DNA of 64,000 nt from Gymnothorax reevesii. Lineage: Eukaryota; Chordata; Actinopteri; Anguilliformes; Muraenidae. Where the stretch lies: positions 153,967,947 through 154,031,946 of the forward strand of contig CM056573.1 in assembly GCA_029721435.1 (NCBI GenBank). Direction: 5' to 3'. Under the pieces are notes generated by a model. It did no database searches and was not told the origin of the DNA. It worked only from the letters and a program-made list of their open reading frames with translations. The position numbers and the translations under genes were made by a program. This document shows, piece after piece, positions 21,474-32,669 of this stretch. Each line of letters opens with the position of its first letter. The first letter of the stretch is position 1.

Positions 21474-21591
21474 GTGTGCATGACTTGTATCAGGTGTAAA
21501 AGCTGTGGGGTGACCCCGGGGAAGAGCTGGGACTCGGAGTGGAATCACGAAAAGGGCCTTTGTCCTGACTGTGTCAAACTCTATGACCAGG
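21474..21591 (+). CDS. kmt2b: kmt2b exon: PHD2 end and PHD2-PHD3 linker
   Basis: 39 codons plus one base (phase 0 to 1), acceptor ctgtctgtag, donor CAGG|gtgaga. Encodes VCMTCIRCKSCGVTPGKSWD, then WNHEKGLCPDCVKLYDQG. The TPGK.WD..W pattern without the extra Thr of KMT2A supports KMT2B. Confidence 0.95.
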
Positions 21592-21824
21592 GTGAGAATC
21601 CTCCCAGCAATTTGCATGATTACTTGCATCATGGGCTCAGAATGTCTGTTTTTTTTTTTTTTTTCATGGTGAAATGAAGCTATCTCTTTGATGAAGTGAA
21701 GGTTATTGTTCATTCTTCCGATGTATTTAAAAGGATCATCAAGGATACTCTCTCTAGTCACTGCTCCTGTTTTGATGTTTAACCTCCTTTTTTATATAAT
21801 CCCCCCAACATTTTTATAATTATT

Positions 21825-22092
21825 TTAGGTCTCGGGCTCACTTGTTAGGATTACTTGTTATTTTCTATTTCTATTTATTATTTATTTATTTATTTTAATT
21901 CTCAAATTTGTTTCTTTATAGGTATTTATTGTGCTGGTTGTGTTGTATGTTGTGTGTTATGTTTTTAATTTATTGTCCTTTGTAGGATTCAACGTAAACT
22001 TAATGCCTCTTGGCCAGTTCGCACATGTAAAAGAGACTTGTCTCATGTGATTTTACTGGTTAAATAAAGTTTAATAATAATAAATAATAATT
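21825..22092 (+). mobile_element. LINE 3' tail (L2/Rex-like)
   Basis: Ends in CTTGGCCAGTTCGCACATGT, CTGGTTAAATAAAG and an (AAT)n stretch at 22070-22092. This is the form of a well-known fish LINE 3' end (TTGGCCAG ... CCTGGTTAAATAAAG). No coding part is attached, so it is a 5'-truncated copy. Confidence 0.6.
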
Positions 22093-22298
22093 CAGTCAAA
22101 ACCCAAATTTGGCATATTCCAATTAAATTTAAATTAGATTTTTTTTTTCTGCAATGGTTTAGGCTCAGCCCCTTTCTTTCATCCACTTTTGATTTAAGTG
22201 TGCAGTTGGAGTTCGTTTTCATCTGGGCTTGGAAGTGAGCGATGTCTGGAGGCTGTACAAGTATTGATCTACTTCTTTTATCTTCTGCTGTCTTCAAG

Positions 22299-22412
22299 GT
22301 AATTATTGTCCCATCTGCTACAAGTGCTATGAGGATAATGACTATGACAGCCAGATGATGCAGTGTGCTACGTGTAACCACTGGGTCCATGCCAAATGCG
22401 AAGGATTATCAG
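22299..22412 (+). CDS. kmt2b: kmt2b exon: PHD3 core
   Basis: 114 bp, phase 1 to 1, acceptor tcttcaag, donor TCAG|gtgggt. Encodes NYCPICYKCYEDNDYDSQ, MMQCATCNHWVHAKCEGLS. In KMT2A the PHD3 aromatic cage for H3K4me3 uses Y, M, Q and W spaced 0, +4, +6 and +13. The same residues occur here at the same spacing (YDSQMMQ ... W), so binding to H3K4me3 is likely. Confidence 0.95.
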
Positions 22413-22477
22413 GTGGGTCAGTCGAGCCCAGTCACCGGTATATGAGGTACAGGCCTGGGCCCTGAGCTGCATGTTCT

Positions 22478-22496
22478 CCCCCCCCCCCCCCCCCCC
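22478..22496. repeat. C homopolymer (19 bp)
   Basis: A run of 19 C in the intron just after the PHD3 exon. Length may be unreliable because of sequencing slippage. Confidence 0.8.
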
Positions 22497-23364
22497 ACCT
22501 CTTGATGTTGATGAGAAGTGAGGGGGGAAAAGGGCGTTCTATGGATTTATGGATCTATGGAAAAAGTACAAAAAGTTGGCAAACAAATCCATATACTTTA
22601 GGTTTTGAGTAGGCAAAGGCATTTGCATGTTACTTGTTACTTGTGAACTATAGACCGCTGATTTTGTGAGTTTTTTTTTTTATGTTTTATGTTTTATTTT
22701 CATTCTAAAAATTGGATTGGCTCTTCAAATCTTTTCCTTGGTTGGCACACACAATTAGTGCTGGTGCTTGAAATAAACTGGCTCTCTCAGTTGAGTGCAT
22801 TTGTAAAAAGATAAGTTAAATGTACACGCATTGGCCCTCATTTATCAAACTTGCGTAGGATCTGGTGTAGATTCTGGTGTAAATATCATCGTTCACCAGG
22901 TGTCACGTCTGATTTACTAAAAGTGTGTACGTCGCAGATTTCGGTGTAGAACTGCCGTGGCATTGATAAATCCGGCAGCAGAAACCATCGTAATTTACAT
23001 GACACGCCCCTATAAATTCATGCTCCGAGAGGCATAGTCCTGCCCACTTTACGACATGGACTCTCGAAAGACGGCAAAGAAGAAAGAACTTAACTGAGGA
23101 GGAAATATCGTCGGCCTGCTGATAAACCTCGTATCTACAATTTGATGAGAAACAAAAACTCGTATGCCCACGAAAATAGCATAAACATTGCCAAATACAA
23201 AATTTCATTGATTGGATACATTCTTGGAGGAAAAATAGTCATCCTACCCAAACACAGCTCAACTGCATTCTTACATGCAAAATAAAACTTTTTTTTTTTT
23301 TTTTGCTCTCCTGTAAAGTTTATCATTTTGAAGATTCGAGGTTTTATCAGCAGGCCGACGATAG

Positions 23365-23565
23365 ATGGAGCAAAACAAAATTATTTTATTTGGAAGTCTT
23401 AAGAGTGGCATAAAGGGAGCCCAGAAGGCTGCCATTTGGAGAACTATTGTTGCTGCAGTAAACACTGTTGGGGTGGAGAACCGGAGTGCAGCAGATGTTT
23501 TATTTAATTCATTAAAAAATCGAAGTGACTATTCGCACGTAATTTTTGTGCTCGGACGCACTTAA
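23365..23565 (+). pseudogene. Harbinger Myb/SANT-like protein fragment
   Basis: Encodes EQNKIILFGSLKSGIKGAQK, AAIWRTIVAAVNTVGVENRS, AADV. This matches the Myb-like (MADF/SANT-like) DNA-binding protein of Harbinger elements, where FGSL..GI and W..I...VN.VG are conserved. The first helix lies upstream at about 23055-23120 in another frame, and the DDE nuclease is absent. Sequence after about codon 50 diverges into an inverted repeat (23529-23796). Confidence 0.6.
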
Positions 23566-23796
23566 ATGACCGAAATTCTTGTTAGACGCACTTATTATTG
23601 TGGCCATGACGCACATTTCTACATTGCCCACACTTATTTTAAGCGTGTCCAAAGCTAAATTTTTTTCTTGGCCAAACTTATTTTAAACGGTTCTTTCTAA
23701 GAGGCACTGGAATGGTCATCAACTTACGCACTTACAAGTGTGGTCAAGAAAAAAATTTTGCCTTGGCCACACGTGAAAGTGCGAATAACGTCGGCC
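23529..23796. repeat. Possible foldback inside the Harbinger element
   Basis: CTATTCGCACGT at 23530 and ACGTGAAAGTGCGAATAA at about 23772-23790 are roughly inverted. GCGTGTCC/TGGCCA and TTTTTTTCTTGGCC/GGTCAAGAAAAAAAT blocks also pair. It may be a small nested MITE; no duplication was identified. Confidence 0.35.
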
Positions 23797-24472
23797 TTAA
23801 TAAATTAGATTTATAGATTCACAATATTTCATGTTATATTACCTACATATAATTGAAAACCCAAATGCTTTACATGTAGGTTAAAAAAGTGGTCCAATTT
23901 TAAGATCGCCTCCAAAAAACGGATTGCATCAGCGCACTGACCGGTGGAGGCCAACTAGACTCGAACTTCCAGCTGTCGCAGCGCTGGTAGGCTCCCTCTC
24001 AATCGTTGGAATACGAGCCGTTGGGGACATGGATGAGTCCCCCTTGCCTCGATCGGAGCACCATGAGGGTAATTGGTAAAATACAGTCTGCAGAGATCAC
24101 TCTTCATTGTACTTTTATCCGTGTTACTCCGTGACATTTTATTGGGTGCCACACAAAACGAGCAGCCACTCTTCACATCTGTGTAGAGAAATTAATTACA
24201 CTTGTATTTGGAAACAACCTTCTTTTATTCACTTATTTATTCATTCATTTATTTAGTCTATTTATTTTTAATAATAAGAACAACAACAGCATGACGTCCG
24301 CATCGCTGCATATGGTTTATTACTCATTTTGACAGCTGCACTCGTTCCTGCATGTTTTTCGCTGTGCTCAGATTTGCGTGCACCTGGTCAGAGCTGGCAT
24401 GAGATTTTTGCGGACCGTTCGCTCACGTTCAGATTGATAAATGCCGATTCTTGCGGGAGATTTGGTGTACAC

Positions 24473-26076
24473 CAGGGATGCAACGGTACTAGGTAAAATA
24501 CCGACCGTTCGGTACGACCTGCACGGGACAATACGCTTTTATGTCCCGCGGGATTTATGTTCTAATAATTTTGCATTGGGCTTTACTGATACACAGGCGT
24601 ATGCATGTGAGCGTGTGTGCCTTTAAGGCAGCAGGCCCGCCCCCGCAAGTCAATGTCCAATCGCCTTCGCTCACTTACAGTGACCACCTATCACACTTTG
24701 GCCAGTTGCCTGGCTCATAGAAGCAGGAAATGAAAGAAAACAAGCAGGCATACTCAGCGGTAATGGAGAGGTTGAGAGAGAACAGTTCGAAGAAGCGCCA
24801 GGTTCATTTAAATCGTCGGTGTGGGAGCATTTTGGTTTTGCTGTTGAATACAACGACGAGGGAGTGAAAACAGTTTACAGAAACTTCACAGTCTGTAAAC
24901 GCTGCTTGAGACATGTCCCATACTCAAACGGAAACACAAGCAATATGAGCAAGCATCTCCAGCGTAATCATCCTGATATTACGCTTTCTGAACACAGGAC
25001 AGTTGAGCGCCCCGGAAAGGTAACTGCAGCAAAACAGCAACTGTCCATAGAGAAGGCTTTTCAACAGACCTACCGTGCCACCTCGGTAAATACAAGAAAA
25101 TAACCCGAGCAGTGGGAGCGTTTATAGCCAAAGATTTGCAACCCTTTTCTGTGGTCGAAGATGAGGGATTTCGCCACTTGTTGAAAACGCTCGATCCACG
25201 TTATGTTGTGCCCAGCCGTACACATTTCAGCAACGTCATAATTCCCGACCTCAATGACAAGGCGCGAAAAGGCATTGAAAAAGACTCCATTGATGTTGAT
25301 GCTGAGCCTTTCATGTGGTGGAAGACAAATGAGAGCAAGTTCCCCCATGTTGCAAAAGTTGCGCAACGTCACCTCTGTGTCCCGGGAACTTCAGTTCCTA
25401 GTGAGAGAATATTCTCCACTGCCGGGGACATTGTAAGTGCAACCCGCTCTCGCCTTGTCGCAGACAATGTTGACAGGCTTATCTTCTAAAAAAAAAATTC
25501 ACAATAGCAGAGGAATAAATAGTTCATGCCAATGTTGGCAAATTGATATTGCACTTTACATCCTGAATGTAGCCTCTTATGTTCATTTAAAATAGGCAAA
25601 GCACAAGGTAGTTCTGAATCTCTGTGAATTTATGTCTCCCCCAATTTGTCATGGATAAAGTGCACTTTTTCATTTAAAATTGCTTACCTCTCTTTTTATA
25701 CTACTACTTGGTGTGCACTAGAAGCACTTTAACAGTGTTTTTTGTTCACATTTTTGTGTTTCAATTTTTTTATTCATATTTTATGCTATGGTGTAATAGT
25801 AGTAGGCAAGGCAACAAAGGCAAGTCTACAGTACTATTTGAGTTTATTGAAGTGTTGTGTTTAACTGTTAACTGTTTACTTGAAGTATAATGTTTTTCAG
25901 CATTGGAATTATTTGGAACTTGTTCTGAGAAGCAAAATAAATCAAAATCATGAGAGAAATGAAATGTCTCTATGCACAAAACACATATTGAAACCGTACC
26001 AAACCCGTACCGAAACCGTGGCACAAAAACCGAGGTACGGACCGTACCGTGAGCTACCTGTACCGTTGCACCCCTA
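24473..26076 (+). mobile_element. hAT element (ZBED type), internally deleted
   Basis: The ends are CAGGGATGCAACGG and its complement CCGTTGCACCCCTA (first base differs). They are flanked by a perfect 8-bp duplication GTGTACAC (24465-24472 and 26077-26084). ACCGTACC-type subterminal repeats are present. Coding remnants lie at 24819-25489. The TA at the centre of the duplication fits the nnnTAnnn preference described for the Buster group of hATs. Confidence 0.88.
24819..25489 (+). pseudogene. hAT transposase remnant: BED finger and C-terminal domain
   Basis: The first segment (24819-25103) has a BED zinc finger: VWEHFGF, CKRCLRHVPYSNGNTSNMSKH and LQRNHPD. A frame change follows. The second segment (25112-25489) has FIAKDLQPFSVVEDEGF, LLKTLDPRYVVPSR, then a jump to the hAT dimerisation domain: PFMWWKTNE, KFPHVAKVAQRHLCVPGTS, VPSERIFSTAGDIVS. 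The region between PDLNDKARKGIEKDS and the C-terminal domain lacks most of the catalytic RNase H-like core. It is inactive and should not be mistaken for a host ZBED gene. Confidence 0.8.
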
Positions 26077-26126
26077 GTGTACACCCATTTTTTTGGTGTA
26101 CGCAAGTTTGATAAATGAGGGCCATT

Positions 26127-27060
26127 GTGCTGCCAAAGAGCATTTCTGATGCTGCTGAAGCGCCATGATATGTTAAAAGGCCCTAAAGTGGCCTTACTGG
26201 ACAACTTGACTGCCTTGTCTTGGTTAGCACGGAATATGCATGTACTTGGAATGCCTTTACATTTAATTTTGCATGATATCCCTTTCTCCACCTCGTATCA
26301 TTTTCAAAAGAACAGTCAATCTTGTCCCAGGATAAATTTCTGGGCCTCCATCTTTTGGACCTCTTGCCATGCTGGTACCAGACAGAGCCACAGACTTCAG
26401 CAGTTGGTTTTAATTTGTATTGTTCACCACTTGTCCTCAATTTTACCAGTACAATAAACTTGGTAAAAGACTCTGCTTCAATCTTTCGGTTCTACGACAC
26501 AAGCAGCCTCTACTCGAGGGCATTTGCTGCTAGCAGCCTGTTGTAGGAATATTGATATTGTATTCCTGCAAGAAATCAGACTGAGGCAGAGATCATGTGA
26601 ACATTTTTGTCTTTACTACCAGGGCACATAGAATCCCCCATACAAAGAACAGAAGACCAAGAAATCCTCTTTTGCTTCAATATTTGTATGGGCAGAATGT
26701 GAAGGTCCCCTCCCCTTGAGACTGATTCATTACAGCTGTGTGCCTGCATCCCACATAGATTCTGGCGCCATGAATCTCTTCGGCCGAGGGAGAAGAAGTT
26801 TCTCCCCCTGTAGTGATTTACGTTTCCCTTGGCCTTATCTAGGTCCAGCAAGCTACACAGGAACTAACTGTACAGCGATAAACGGTCTGGCCGTGCAGGT
26901 TCCCTTCAGAGGGAATACACACATCTCATCTCATACAGTTACAGAAAGCACATTTCATTACGTACAGGTTAGATTGCAATGATTAACAATTACGCAGACC
27001 CAGGCTACAACCTAGGTCAATCAAGGATAAGCAATTTATGACTAAATTTCTTTCACAAGC
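26127..27060. other. Intron 5 sequence; nothing firm recognised
   Basis: No exon or RNA gene. TGTAGGAATATTGATATTG at about 26542 could start an LTR, but no matching second copy or end was found. GC content is near the intron average. Confidence 0.4.
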
Positions 27061-27640
27061 CTGCCTCAAGTCTGACTGTCTAACGCAGGGATACTCTCTC
27101 TCTTCCAGAATGAGCCACAGTGGGTGCAAGCTTTCACTCTATCCAACCTGTCGCACACCTGATTCTACTGACTTGAAGCTTTCGCCATAGACCCTTGATA
27201 AGTAGAATTAGGAGTGTTACTGCATGGTTAGAATGAAAGCCTCCACCCACTGCGGCTCATTCTGGCAAAGAGTGAGTATCCCTGGTCTAACAATTACAAA
27301 CTAGGAGATTCAAGAAAAAAGTTAGAAATCTGCTTATTTTTGCATTTCAAAGTTATAATTTTGATCAAAATGTAGTTCTCAAAAAGTACTTTCCAACAGT
27401 ATAATTTTCATGAGAAAATATCGGAAGTTCAGCAGAATAGAGGCCTGTTGTTCTGCTTGACCTATCCTGCTAGCAGCTGCCTCAAGCCTCTGACTGCCTA
27501 CCAATTACAGAGAAGGAGATTCAAAGAAAAATGCTACAAAAATGCTGTATTTAACTTTTCAAAGTCAGAATTTTGATAAAAGTTTCGGTCTCTAAAAGTG
27601 CTAGCAGACTATATAACTTTCAAAGAAGAAATCCTGCTTT
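27061..27640. repeat. Diverged ~210-bp tandem duplication in intron 5
   Basis: Unit A starts at 27061 (CTGCCTCAAGTCTGACTGTC) and unit B at 27477 (CTGCCTCAAGCCTCTGACTG). Both continue with AATTACA..., GGAGATTCAA, TTTTGAT.AAA and TCTC.AAAAGT. Unit A is about 207 bp longer because it contains the MITE at 27086-27284 with its target duplication. The copies are clearly diverged, so the duplication is old. Confidence 0.75.
27086..27284. mobile_element. Small hAT MITE (199 bp)
   Basis: The ends are CAGGGATACTC and GAGTATCCCTG; inside, CCAGAATGAGCC.CAGTGGG is inverted against CCCACTGCGGCTCATTCTGG. The 8-bp flanks are GTCTAACG (27078-27085) and GTCTAACA (27285-27292), 7 of 8 identical. The paralogous unit at 27477 shows the uninterrupted site, CTGACTGCCTACCAATTAC. 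Confidence 0.85.
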
Positions 27641-28578
27641 TAGATATGAAGAAAGTCATCTGCTGCTCAGTTGAGCAAAATGACCACCTCCAACCTACTG
27701 GCAGTTACACACTGTGAGGTTCCTAAAGGTGCCTGGCTTACCCAGAAAATAGCATCTTTATCAATGAATTGTATAAAAAGTTAGTTTAGACAAAGAGCTT
27801 CCAGAAAATCAACTCCATGTGTCTGTATCTATAATCAGGTTGTCAGGGTGATGGCCAACAGACCCAAGGGGTCTGGACTGCATGTGAAATGGAGAAATAG
27901 ACATCCTGATTACAAATTGTTATAAATTGCTTAATACACACCAACTGATGGTTAATTTGATATGGCTGTTTTACTTGCCGCCTTATCTGTCAGAAAATGT
28001 TAAGATTAGTATCTGACACCTTAGAGCCATGATAGGGAGGAGAATGTGTGGAAAGTTTGAGCCTCTTGTTACAGCAGAGAATGCTAAAATAACAGTTTAG
28101 GGGAAGAAACACCTTAAAATATAAAGAAATTATTTTAAAAAGCACAAATATTTGCACATTTACACAGGCCCCACGTAGTTCAGAAAGCCTTCAGCATATG
28201 TTCAAGGAAATCCTTTTGAGGGGGCTTTCCTGTTTTATACTCTGAGAATTCACCTCGGTTTCTCCAGTTTTCAAAGCTCTCTAGCTAAGCACAGTAGTTG
28301 GCCACTTGCTGTGAAATGACTTTCCCATGAAATGGTGAATTTTGGTTTAGTAGCATTCACGGATGAAACTGAACAAAGTAAAACTGCTGCTCTCTCATCC
28401 TTCGATGCGCAAGATATTTCCATTTCTGAAGTAGAACAAGCACTTTACTTGCAAATCCCTTCATCAGGCTTGTTAAAATGAGTATTGGGCAGTTTGGGTA
28501 TTATATCCCTTGTTGTGAATGTCCTACCCAAAGTAGTCTATTTGTGTCTCACGGTGCTTTCCTCTGTCCTACCCCCAG
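27641..28578. other. Intron 5, right end; nothing recognised
   Basis: AT-rich sequence with no clear terminal repeats or coding exon. It ends in the pyrimidine-rich acceptor of the exon at 28579. Confidence 0.5.
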
Positions 28579-28763
28579 ACGAGCTGTATGAGATCCTGTC
28601 AAACCTGCCAGAGAGTTTGGTGTACTCCTGTGGGCCCTGCAGCCTCGCTCAGCCTAGCGGATGGAGGGATGTGCTCCACCAGGAGTTGCGCTCGGGGATG
28701 GAGAAGGTTCTGGCTTGCCTTCTGACCTCCACCCTAACCCAGCACCTGGTCAACTGCAGGGAG
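28579..28763 (+). CDS. kmt2b: kmt2b exon: end of PHD3, start of bromodomain region
   Basis: 185 bp, phase 1 to 0, acceptor acccccag, donor GAG|gtgagg. Encodes DELYEILSNLPESLVYSCGP, C (last PHD3 zinc ligands), then GWRDVLHQELRSGMEKVLAC and LLTSTLTQHLVNCRE, the first helix region of the bromodomain-like fold. YSCGPC matches KMT2B rather than KMT2A. Confidence 0.95.
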
Positions 28764-29141
28764 GTGAGGCAGTCCGTTTATTGGGTGGTGAGACAATGCT
28801 CCCTCAGGAAGCAGCTCCCACGCTTCGGCTCATCAGTGTGCACTCCTGCTAGTTATCTCCTGCCAATGTGTATGTCTGCTTAAATGCCTAAACACAGACA
28901 AGAATGTGCTTATATGCCCACACATTGTGCTTATCTTTAGCGTAACCAGTAGTGTTTTACACAATCAGTGATGCCAGGGAAAATTAACTCAAGGACTCAG
29001 AGTGATGAAGATTATTTCAGATGCGCACGAGACAGTATGTGTATGGAAATGCGATCTTCTTGGTTCTGCATTGATCCCATCATCTTTGTATGGGTTACTT
29101 AGTGATCTTTTCATGTGGTCTATCCATGTCCTTTTCTGCAG

Positions 29142-29243
29142 TGTGCCTCTCAGTTGGACCTAGACAGCGGGGCACAGGGTGAGCCGGCCTGCGACCTTCG
29201 TGCTGTCGGCAAGAAATTCGACAAAGGCCTCTACGTAACACTT
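29142..29243 (+). CDS. kmt2b: kmt2b exon: bromodomain region
   Basis: 34 codons, phase 0 to 0, acceptor ttttctgcag, donor CTT|gtgagt. Encodes CASQLDLDSGAQGEPACDLR, AVGKKFDKGLYVTL. The AV..KF..G.Y pattern corresponds to the KMT2B AV..RF..GHY segment. The bromodomain of MLL proteins is divergent and is not expected to bind acetyl-lysine tightly. Confidence 0.9.
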
Positions 29244-29398
29244 GTGAGTCCCCCAAAAATCAGCCAACCTCACCCCCCAGACCAGCCACAGAGTGATGCG
29301 GGCTTTAGGTTCCAGCACATTTTGGGCGTGCTCCCTGTCCGCTGTGCTCTTCAGCTGGGCCAGTGGTCCTCACGGGCTGAGATATTAATACGTCTGAA

Positions 29399-30661
29399 TA
29401 GGGCTGTCACGAATATGACACATTCGTCTAATCGCGAATATTTTTCATATTCGCAAATATTTTTTATATTCGCGATTACAGTCTTTTTTCTCTCCATCCC
29501 CCTTTGTGACCACCCTTGACTGAAATGAATTGAAATGTAATTCTACCAAAGTGTATATCCCCGAAGTTTCGCTTTATTGCTCTGAATCTGACGTCAACGT
29601 GCAGCGAGGCACACGCGGAAGCAGACATCCAGCACTCAGGGCACTGCCGTCATCTTTGATGCCTGTGTGAGTGATCATCATGGCAGATCAAGCTCTTGTC
29701 TCAAAACCACACACCACTTCATCATTTTGGACACATTTCGGGTTTACACCGAACGACAAAGGAAAGCCCCAAAACATAGAAGAGGCGCTCTGCAATTCGC
29801 CGAGCTTGACGGCAAAGGAAGAATGGCAAACAGCCCAACGGTAGGCGTTGCAGTTTGTCAAGTGGATATACGCGAAGCTTACACACGAGTCACTAAATAC
29901 AAACAAGATAGTGTAAAATGGCGCACGCTAACCGATAGTGTAGCACGATACATTGCTACTGAAATGCTGCCGTTCAATACGGTTGACAAACCAGCGTTCA
30001 GAGATGTGCTCTACAAGTTCGATAAGCAGTACGACCCACCAGGCAAAATGTACGTCTCGCAGACGGCAATCCAGAAATTGTTTAACGATGTGAAGAATCG
30101 CGTTCTCAAGGAGTTAAGCGAGGCTGATTTTTTTTCTCACTCACCACAGACATGTGGTCAAGCTCAAATTTGACCCCGTACATGAGCCTAACAGTCCACT
30201 ACCTCTCAGCAATTTAGCTGCTGTAGCTGCAATTTAGCTGCTGTTTGCTGCATCCTTTAAGTGTGTGTTGTAATGAGTATTTTTTCTAATCTGTGCACCA
30301 CATTTTTGCACTTTGTTCAATTTTGCACTTTCTGACTGAAAAGTTGACCTGTTACCTCACCTGTGCATTGTTCCTCAAAAGGTTTTAACCTAACAGGCTG
30401 AAATCCTGCACTGTTGCAGTTGTTTTAATAAAAGGGACAGAATGAGAAGTTATAATGATTTCTTGATTATTTCTTGACTTGATTTCTTGACAATTAAATT
30501 GCTGCTCTTTATTAAGGTGTACAGCATATGTAATATTAAGCTCATATTAACATAGTAGCATATAATGCCGAGGGGGGAAAAAATTGACAATATATTCGTC
30601 AATCGCGATTATTTGTGTGACAATTAATCGTCTCCAGAAATTTCCAAACTTGACAGCCCTA
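29399..30661 (+). mobile_element. Non-autonomous hAT, TAGGGCTGTCA family
   Basis: The ends are TAGGGCTGTCA and TGACAGCCCTA, with a perfect 8-bp duplication CGTCTGAA (29391-29398 and 30662-30669). Subterminal ATTCGCGAATAT and AATCGCGATTA repeats lie at both sides. It contains an N-terminal transposase fragment (29667-30173) and no catalytic core. A left-end fragment of a related element is at 48770. Confidence 0.9.
29667..30173 (+). pseudogene. hAT transposase N-terminal fragment
   Basis: 168 codons are open. The last 70 read RYIATEMLPFNTVDKPAFRD, VLYKFDKQYDPPGKMYVSQT, AIQKLFNDVKNRVLKEL, the segment that follows the BED finger in fish hAT transposases (Hermes-type DNA-binding domain). The first 90 codons do not align clearly with a BED finger and probably include other frames. 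The catalytic region is missing. Confidence 0.7.
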
Positions 30662-30842
30662 CGTCTGAATCATTCTATCAAAGTTTGAAGCCTGATGTTT
30701 TTGATGACAACCCAAGGTTTTATTATCTATTATTGGCAGTGTAGTAAAGAAACCAGATTGCTGCAGTACATGCAGGCTTATTTTTTCAGATATCTTTGTG
30801 ACCTATTTCGTGCTCACAAATGCCCTAGATTTACCTTTACTG

Positions 30843-32669
30843 TAGGGCTGGGCGATGAATGTATCGTGATAATTTTTAAGCGCAAATAAAAGTTACTGCC
30901 TCTATGGGGCAGACAGATGAGCTTGATTATTACCTTTTCTATGCCACATACCTTTAATTTAGTGTTGAACTAACACCAGAGGCCATTTGAAATTCTTCCG
31001 GGAAGAAAAGTGCAAATTGAAGTCTGCTAATTACCAGAGAGGTTGGACAGCCTCCATTACTTTGGCATAATTAGCTTACGTTAAATCAATTCTCGTGTAC
31101 TTTGCCTAACTTGCTGTCAAGCCATTTATTCAGTCATCTGACCAATCAAAACCAAAATCTGGCCAATAATGATTAAGAGATGATGAGAAGCAGACCGACC
31201 TAACCAGGCTGCTGTTAGACTGAAAGAATGCCAGTAATCTGAATAAATAGCGGACCTCTGAATTCCGCCTCTCATCATGAAACTTTAACGTATTATTCAA
31301 AAGCGTTTCTTAAAAAATCATGTTGAGATGGCCCTGTTTTTTAAGCGTTTAAAAATATATGCAAAGTAGAAAACATTGTGTGAAGCATGTCGAATGTGAA
31401 TGTAAGAGAGAAATTATTTTCGTATTGCAAGCAATGGACAAATGCAACAAAGACTTCGCAAGCACGTTCAGGAAAATCAGCGCTGCAAATTTTTTGGCAT
31501 TTTTATTTCATAATTGAACAAGATTAATTTGAAGTAAAGTATTTCCTAGCTCTTGATTTTAGTTACTTTTGAGTGTCTAAATAGCCTACAGTGAAGGTGG
31601 AAAACATTTTGTTTAAGTGTATCAAACGTGACATGTAAATTGTAATTGCATTCACACACAACGGCCAAATGAAATTATCCAGCAAACACATTCGGGCAAA
31701 ATGCGTGGTGAACCAAGCAACGTGAAAGTCTTCAAAATCATCATCCTCTACTCGACCGTTGCTTTCACGCCCTTCCCATTTACTTTGCTCAATTTGCAAT
31801 CAAACAGTTGATTCGCTCAATGAACAATTTAAATTGGTTAACAGTCTAATTTATTTCAATATCATTTTTGTCTGGCGCATTTTGAAATTTAAATGGCCAT
31901 GAAACATGAGAGTTTTCTGACTGTTGGTACATTAATTCTAGTTTCACAGTTGGCCTCTGCGTTAACAGTCTACATGTCACGTTCGATTCGCTTGAAAACA
32001 AAATGTTTTCCATATTCACTATAGGTTATTTTACATAAATTACTTTATTTCAAATTAGTCCTGTTCAATTATTAATATGGTGCTTCTGTCTATTGCGTGC
32101 AATGCGAAAATAATTTCTCACATTCACGTTTGATATACTTCCTAAAATGTTTTCCACTTCGCGTATATATTTAAATGCTTTAAAACCAGGGCCATCTTAA
32201 AATGATTTTATTTTTCAGAAATTTTAATAATGCATAAAAATGCAACGATTTGAGGTGATATCAGAGATCTGCTATTTATTCAGATTATTGACATTCAGTC
32301 TAACACCGAAGGTCTGGTTAGGTCTGTCTGCTTCTCATTATCTGTTCTTCATCATTGTAGGCCACATCTTGGTCTTGATTAGTCAGTTGTCTGAATAAAT
32401 GGCTTGATTGCAAGTTAAGCAAATTACAAGGGAATTGATTTAATGGAAGCTAATTATGCCAGGGTGAAGGAGGATGTCCAACCTTGCTGGTAATTAGCAG
32501 ACTTCAAATTGCACTTTTCTTCCCAGAAACATTTCAGAAGACCTCTGATGTTTTCTCCACACAGCATTAGGTATAGAAAAGGTAATAAGCAGCCTCACCT
32601 GTCTGCCCATAGTGGCAGTTACTTATATTGCAATTAAAAATATCTCAGTAGATATATCGCCCAGCCCTA
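30843..32669. mobile_element. Second copy of the giant foldback hAT
   Basis: Homologous along its whole length to 251-2075, in the same orientation and with the same TAGGGCTGGGCGAT end; the right end is TATATCGCCCAGCCCTA at 32669. Flanks CTTTACTG (30835-30842) and CTTGACAG (32670-32677) match at 6 of 8 positions, a decayed target duplication. Arms pair as in the first copy (for example 30890-31050 against 32470-32640). No coding capacity. Confidence 0.85.

Larger units (their letters stand above)
22833..26123. mobile_element. PIF/Harbinger-like element, split by a hAT
   Basis: The ends are GGCCCTCATTTATCAAACTT at 22833 and its complement ending at 26123, flanked by the 3-bp duplication ATT (22830-22832 and 26124-26126). 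A 3-bp duplication, the GGCCCTCATTTAT end and an internal Myb/SANT-like fragment fit PIF/Harbinger, although TTA/TAA is the usual target. The GTCTGATTTACTAAAAGTG stretch is subterminal. A hAT (24473-26076) inserted close to its right end. Confidence 0.75.

Noticed and set aside
24819..25489. Possible host ZBED gene
   Set aside because: It lies inside hAT ends with a perfect 8-bp duplication, lacks the catalytic core and is frame-broken.
26542..26985. Possible solo LTR starting TGTAGGAATATTG
   Set aside because: No matching CA end with a duplication, no primer site, no second copy in the window.
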